In this document: positions 62,470-64,000 of the stretch, in pieces | How positions within the stretch are numbered: position 1 is the stretch's first letter | Layout: each line of letters begins with the position of its first letter | DNA from: Halobacillus alkaliphilus | GTDB taxonomy: Bacteria; Bacillota; Bacilli; Bacillales; Halobacillaceae | Direction: 5' to 3' | Assembly (NCBI RefSeq): GCF_900113125.1 | Contig: NZ_FOOG01000001.1 | Location: forward strand, 217,661-281,660 | DNA length: 64,000 nucleotides | The notes under the pieces: model-generated | The model's input: the letters and a program-made list of their open reading frames with translations, nothing else | Told to the model about the DNA's origin: nothing | Databases searched by the model: none | Made by a program: the position numbers and the translations under genes

Positions 62470-63516
62470 ATGAAGTATAAAATGATTGATGGTCATAACG
62501 ATACGTTGTTAAATTATATGGATGAAACTAGTGATTTTGATTTCTTAAAAGAATCTGATAAGGGCCATTTAGATTTGATAAGAGCCAAAAAAAGTGGATT
62601 CTCCGGAGGTTTTTTTGCAATATTTACTCCAAATCCGGTAAGCCCTCCACCTATCAGCAAATTTATAACGGAGAAAGGCTACCACATGCCTTTACCGGAT
62701 CCAATAAATTCTTCCTATGCTCAATTACATACCAACAAGGTGTTGGCAAACATGCTTAAACTTGAGAAAGATTCACAGCAGCAGTTCATAATTGTACGCA
62801 GTGAAAAAGAGATGCGCAATTGTCTGAACAAAGATGCGGTCGGTGGAATTATACATATGGAAGGGGCAGAGGCGATTGATTTGGACTTTAATTCTCTTTA
62901 TGTTTATCACCAAGCTGGCTTGCGGTCTCTGGGACCGGTCTGGAGCCGAGCAAATGACTTTGGAGAAGGCGTGCCTTATCATTTCCCAGCTAGCCCTGAT
63001 ACAGGCCCTGGGCTTACCGAAAAAGGAAAGCAGCTTATAAGACTCTGCAATGAGCTGGGAGTGATGATTGACTTATCCCATATGAATGAGAAAGGATTCT
63101 GGGATACGGCACGTTTATCCACACATCCACTGGTATCCACACACTCTAATGCTCATAAACTCTGCCCCATTACAAGGAACTTAACAGACAAACAGCTGGA
63201 TGCCATTAAAGAATCCAATGGAGTGGTTGGAGTAACTTTTTGCGCGAATATGTTAAGGGTTGATGGAAGAATGGACCTAAGCGCCCCATTAGAAGCCATT
63301 ACAGAGCATATCCATTATATTGCAGATCGTATTGGCGTTGACCATATAGCACTCGGGTCTGATTTTGACGGCTGTACGATTCCGGACGTAATCAAAGACG
63401 TGACGGGAGTGCCAAAGCTATTGGAGCAGCTTCTCCGTGAAGGCTGGACGGAAGCAGATATTGCTAAATTAACCCACTTAAATTGGCTCAGGGTTCTTAA
63501 AGAAACAGGAATTTAA
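62470..63516 (+). CDS. Membrane dipeptidase (M19, renal dipeptidase type)
   Basis: 348 residues, cytoplasmic in bacteria despite the name. Binuclear zinc site motifs appear in order: DGHNDTLLNYM (His-x-Asp), IHMEGAEAI (bridging Glu), STHSNAHKLCPITRNLTDKQ (His and His/Arg), and ALGSDFDGCTIPDV (Asp). It hydrolyses dipeptides including those with D-residues. Preceded by AAAGGGGTGAAAGG. Single gene with its own terminator. Confidence 0.92.
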   Translation: MKYKMIDGHNDTLLNYMDETSDFDFLKESDKGHLDLIRAKKSGFSGGFFAIFTPNPVSPPPISKFITEKGYHMPLPDPINSSYAQLHTNKVLANMLKLEKDSQQQFIIVRSEKEMRNCLNKDAVGGIIHMEGAEAIDLDFNSLYVYHQAGLRSLGPVWSRANDFGEGVPYHFPASPDTGPGLTEKGKQLIRLCNELGVMIDLSHMNEKGFWDTARLSTHPLVSTHSNAHKLCPITRNLTDKQLDAIKESNGVVGVTFCANMLRVDGRMDLSAPLEAITEHIHYIADRIGVDHIALGSDFDGCTIPDVIKDVTGVPKLLEQLLREGWTEADIAKLTHLNWLRVLKETGI

Positions 63517-63540
63517 TTATATAGAGTGGTCAGACATGTG

Positions 63541-63571
63541 AAACGCTTAGAGCTGTAAGCTCTAAGCGTTT
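63541..63571 (+). terminator. Terminator of the dipeptidase gene
   Basis: A perfect 14-bp stem (63541-63554 with 63558-63571), 3-base loop, T-rich tail. Confidence 0.9.
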
Positions 63572-63815
63572 CTTGTATTTTCTCAAAATATTGGAAGCAA
63601 GTTACTGTTCATCTATTCACAGAAAAAGCTCTAACTTATATTAATAATAGCAGACCAGCCTAAGAGTCTCTGTCAGGCTGTTGCTTATTTTCAATACTTT
63701 TATAGTTGGCTACCCTGAAAATAATTACAGCTTTAAGACCGCACTAAATAAGGGGATCTTATTACTTTTTTAAAAATCCCTGAAGTCACTTTGATATTTA
63801 TTTCATTATTCTTCT

Positions 63816-64000
63816 CTAAGCCGACTGTGGCGATAAGTCGACTACAAAACCTAAACGTTGAAGACTCTTAATTGCCTTTTGTTTTTTTGCTTCTAATGCT
63901 TGTTGGTTATAATGGTTTGCCCCTTGTTCTTTGTACATTTCTCTTTTGGTTAATAGGTGGTACACGATCACAAGTAATGTCCGGGCGATGGCAACTCTCG
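63816..64000 (-). mobile_element. IS110-family transposase, 3' end only
   Basis: The frame runs in from the window edge and ends at 63816: RVAIARTLLVIVYHLLTKRE, MYKEQGANHYNQQALEAKKQ, KAIKSLQRLGFVVDLSPQSA. This is the C-terminal tail of IS110/IS116/IS902 transposases, after the serine-containing transposase domain. About 61 residues are visible of some 400. The 245 bases between the dipeptidase terminator and this stop may hold the element's end and non-coding guide region, but I cannot mark the boundary. Confidence 0.8.

Noticed and set aside
1..64000. CRISPR arrays, tRNA or rRNA genes, prophage, toxin-antitoxin or known defence systems
   Set aside because: I looked for regularly spaced repeats, CCA-ended cloverleafs, phage structural genes and defence-type gene pairs and saw none that I could support.

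Overview
The window reads as a low-GC, AT-rich chromosome segment from a spore-forming, salt-adapted member of the Bacillaceae (Halobacillus/Virgibacillus type). The reasons are gene content and order. There is a long block in the Bacillus subtilis order rnz, namA, yqjN, yqjP, yqjQ, yqkB, yqkE, and an sppA/RDD pair like yteI/yteJ. Gram-positive cell-surface signals are present (lipoboxes, LPDTS sorting signals), as are strong AGGAGG ribosome sites, and there is an ectoine hydroxylase gene (ectD), a marker of osmoadaptation. I see no rRNA, tRNA, CRISPR array or prophage.

Layout. 1-4.7 kb: end of an amino acid permease, a LysE-type exporter, two small genes, an aldehyde dehydrogenase and rnz. 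5-15 kb: a GDPD-GT2-namA operon facing yqjN, then an AbgT transporter, yqjP-yqjQ, yqkB-yqkE and a CaCA-family antiporter whose leader is a yybP-ykoY (Mn2+) riboswitch. 15.3-19.3 kb: a TPP-riboswitch thiamine operon, tenI-thiO-thiS-thiG-thiF. 19.6-31 kb: accessory genes (VOC, DUF2515, DUF2243, CtaG-like, double GNAT, ABC-F ATPase, ectD, luciferase-like monooxygenase, RNase H-like), with a ruined squalene-hopene cyclase gene and a second ruined membrane-protein gene. 31-39.7 kb: an L,D-transpeptidase, a CxxC flavoprotein, IS200/IS605 debris, a FusB-type EF-G binding protein, an Excalibur-domain surface protein, a nitronate monooxygenase and a DMT transporter. 39.9-42.9 kb: a SAM-riboswitch metNIQ operon. 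43-52.3 kb: small stress-type genes, a ruined lactate permease beside lutR, a RimJ/L-type acetyltransferase, a COG2509-type flavoprotein, a class D sortase with one of its probable substrates, and a truncated NhaC antiporter. 52.4-64 kb: cytochrome P450, RDD/SppA, an oligopeptide-binding lipoprotein, a DadA/ThiO-like oxidase, a DHA2 drug exporter, a GT4 glycosyltransferase, a membrane dipeptidase, and the 3' end of an IS110 transposase running off the window.

Regulation can be read directly in several places: three riboswitches (Mn2+, TPP, SAM), each followed by an intrinsic terminator; a perfect-consensus sigma-A promoter in front of the SAM leader; a sigma-B-like promoter before ectD; and a short palindrome on the yqjP promoter. 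Nearly every gene cluster ends in a perfect hairpin terminator.

The most unusual aspects are the number of half-erased genes (hopene cyclase, lactate permease, NhaC, TnpA, one or two membrane proteins), a degenerate dispersed repeat that I find in five places, three of them beside this debris, and an LPDTS sortase with two candidate substrates about 14 kb apart. I did not find a clearly new multi-gene defence or biosynthetic system.
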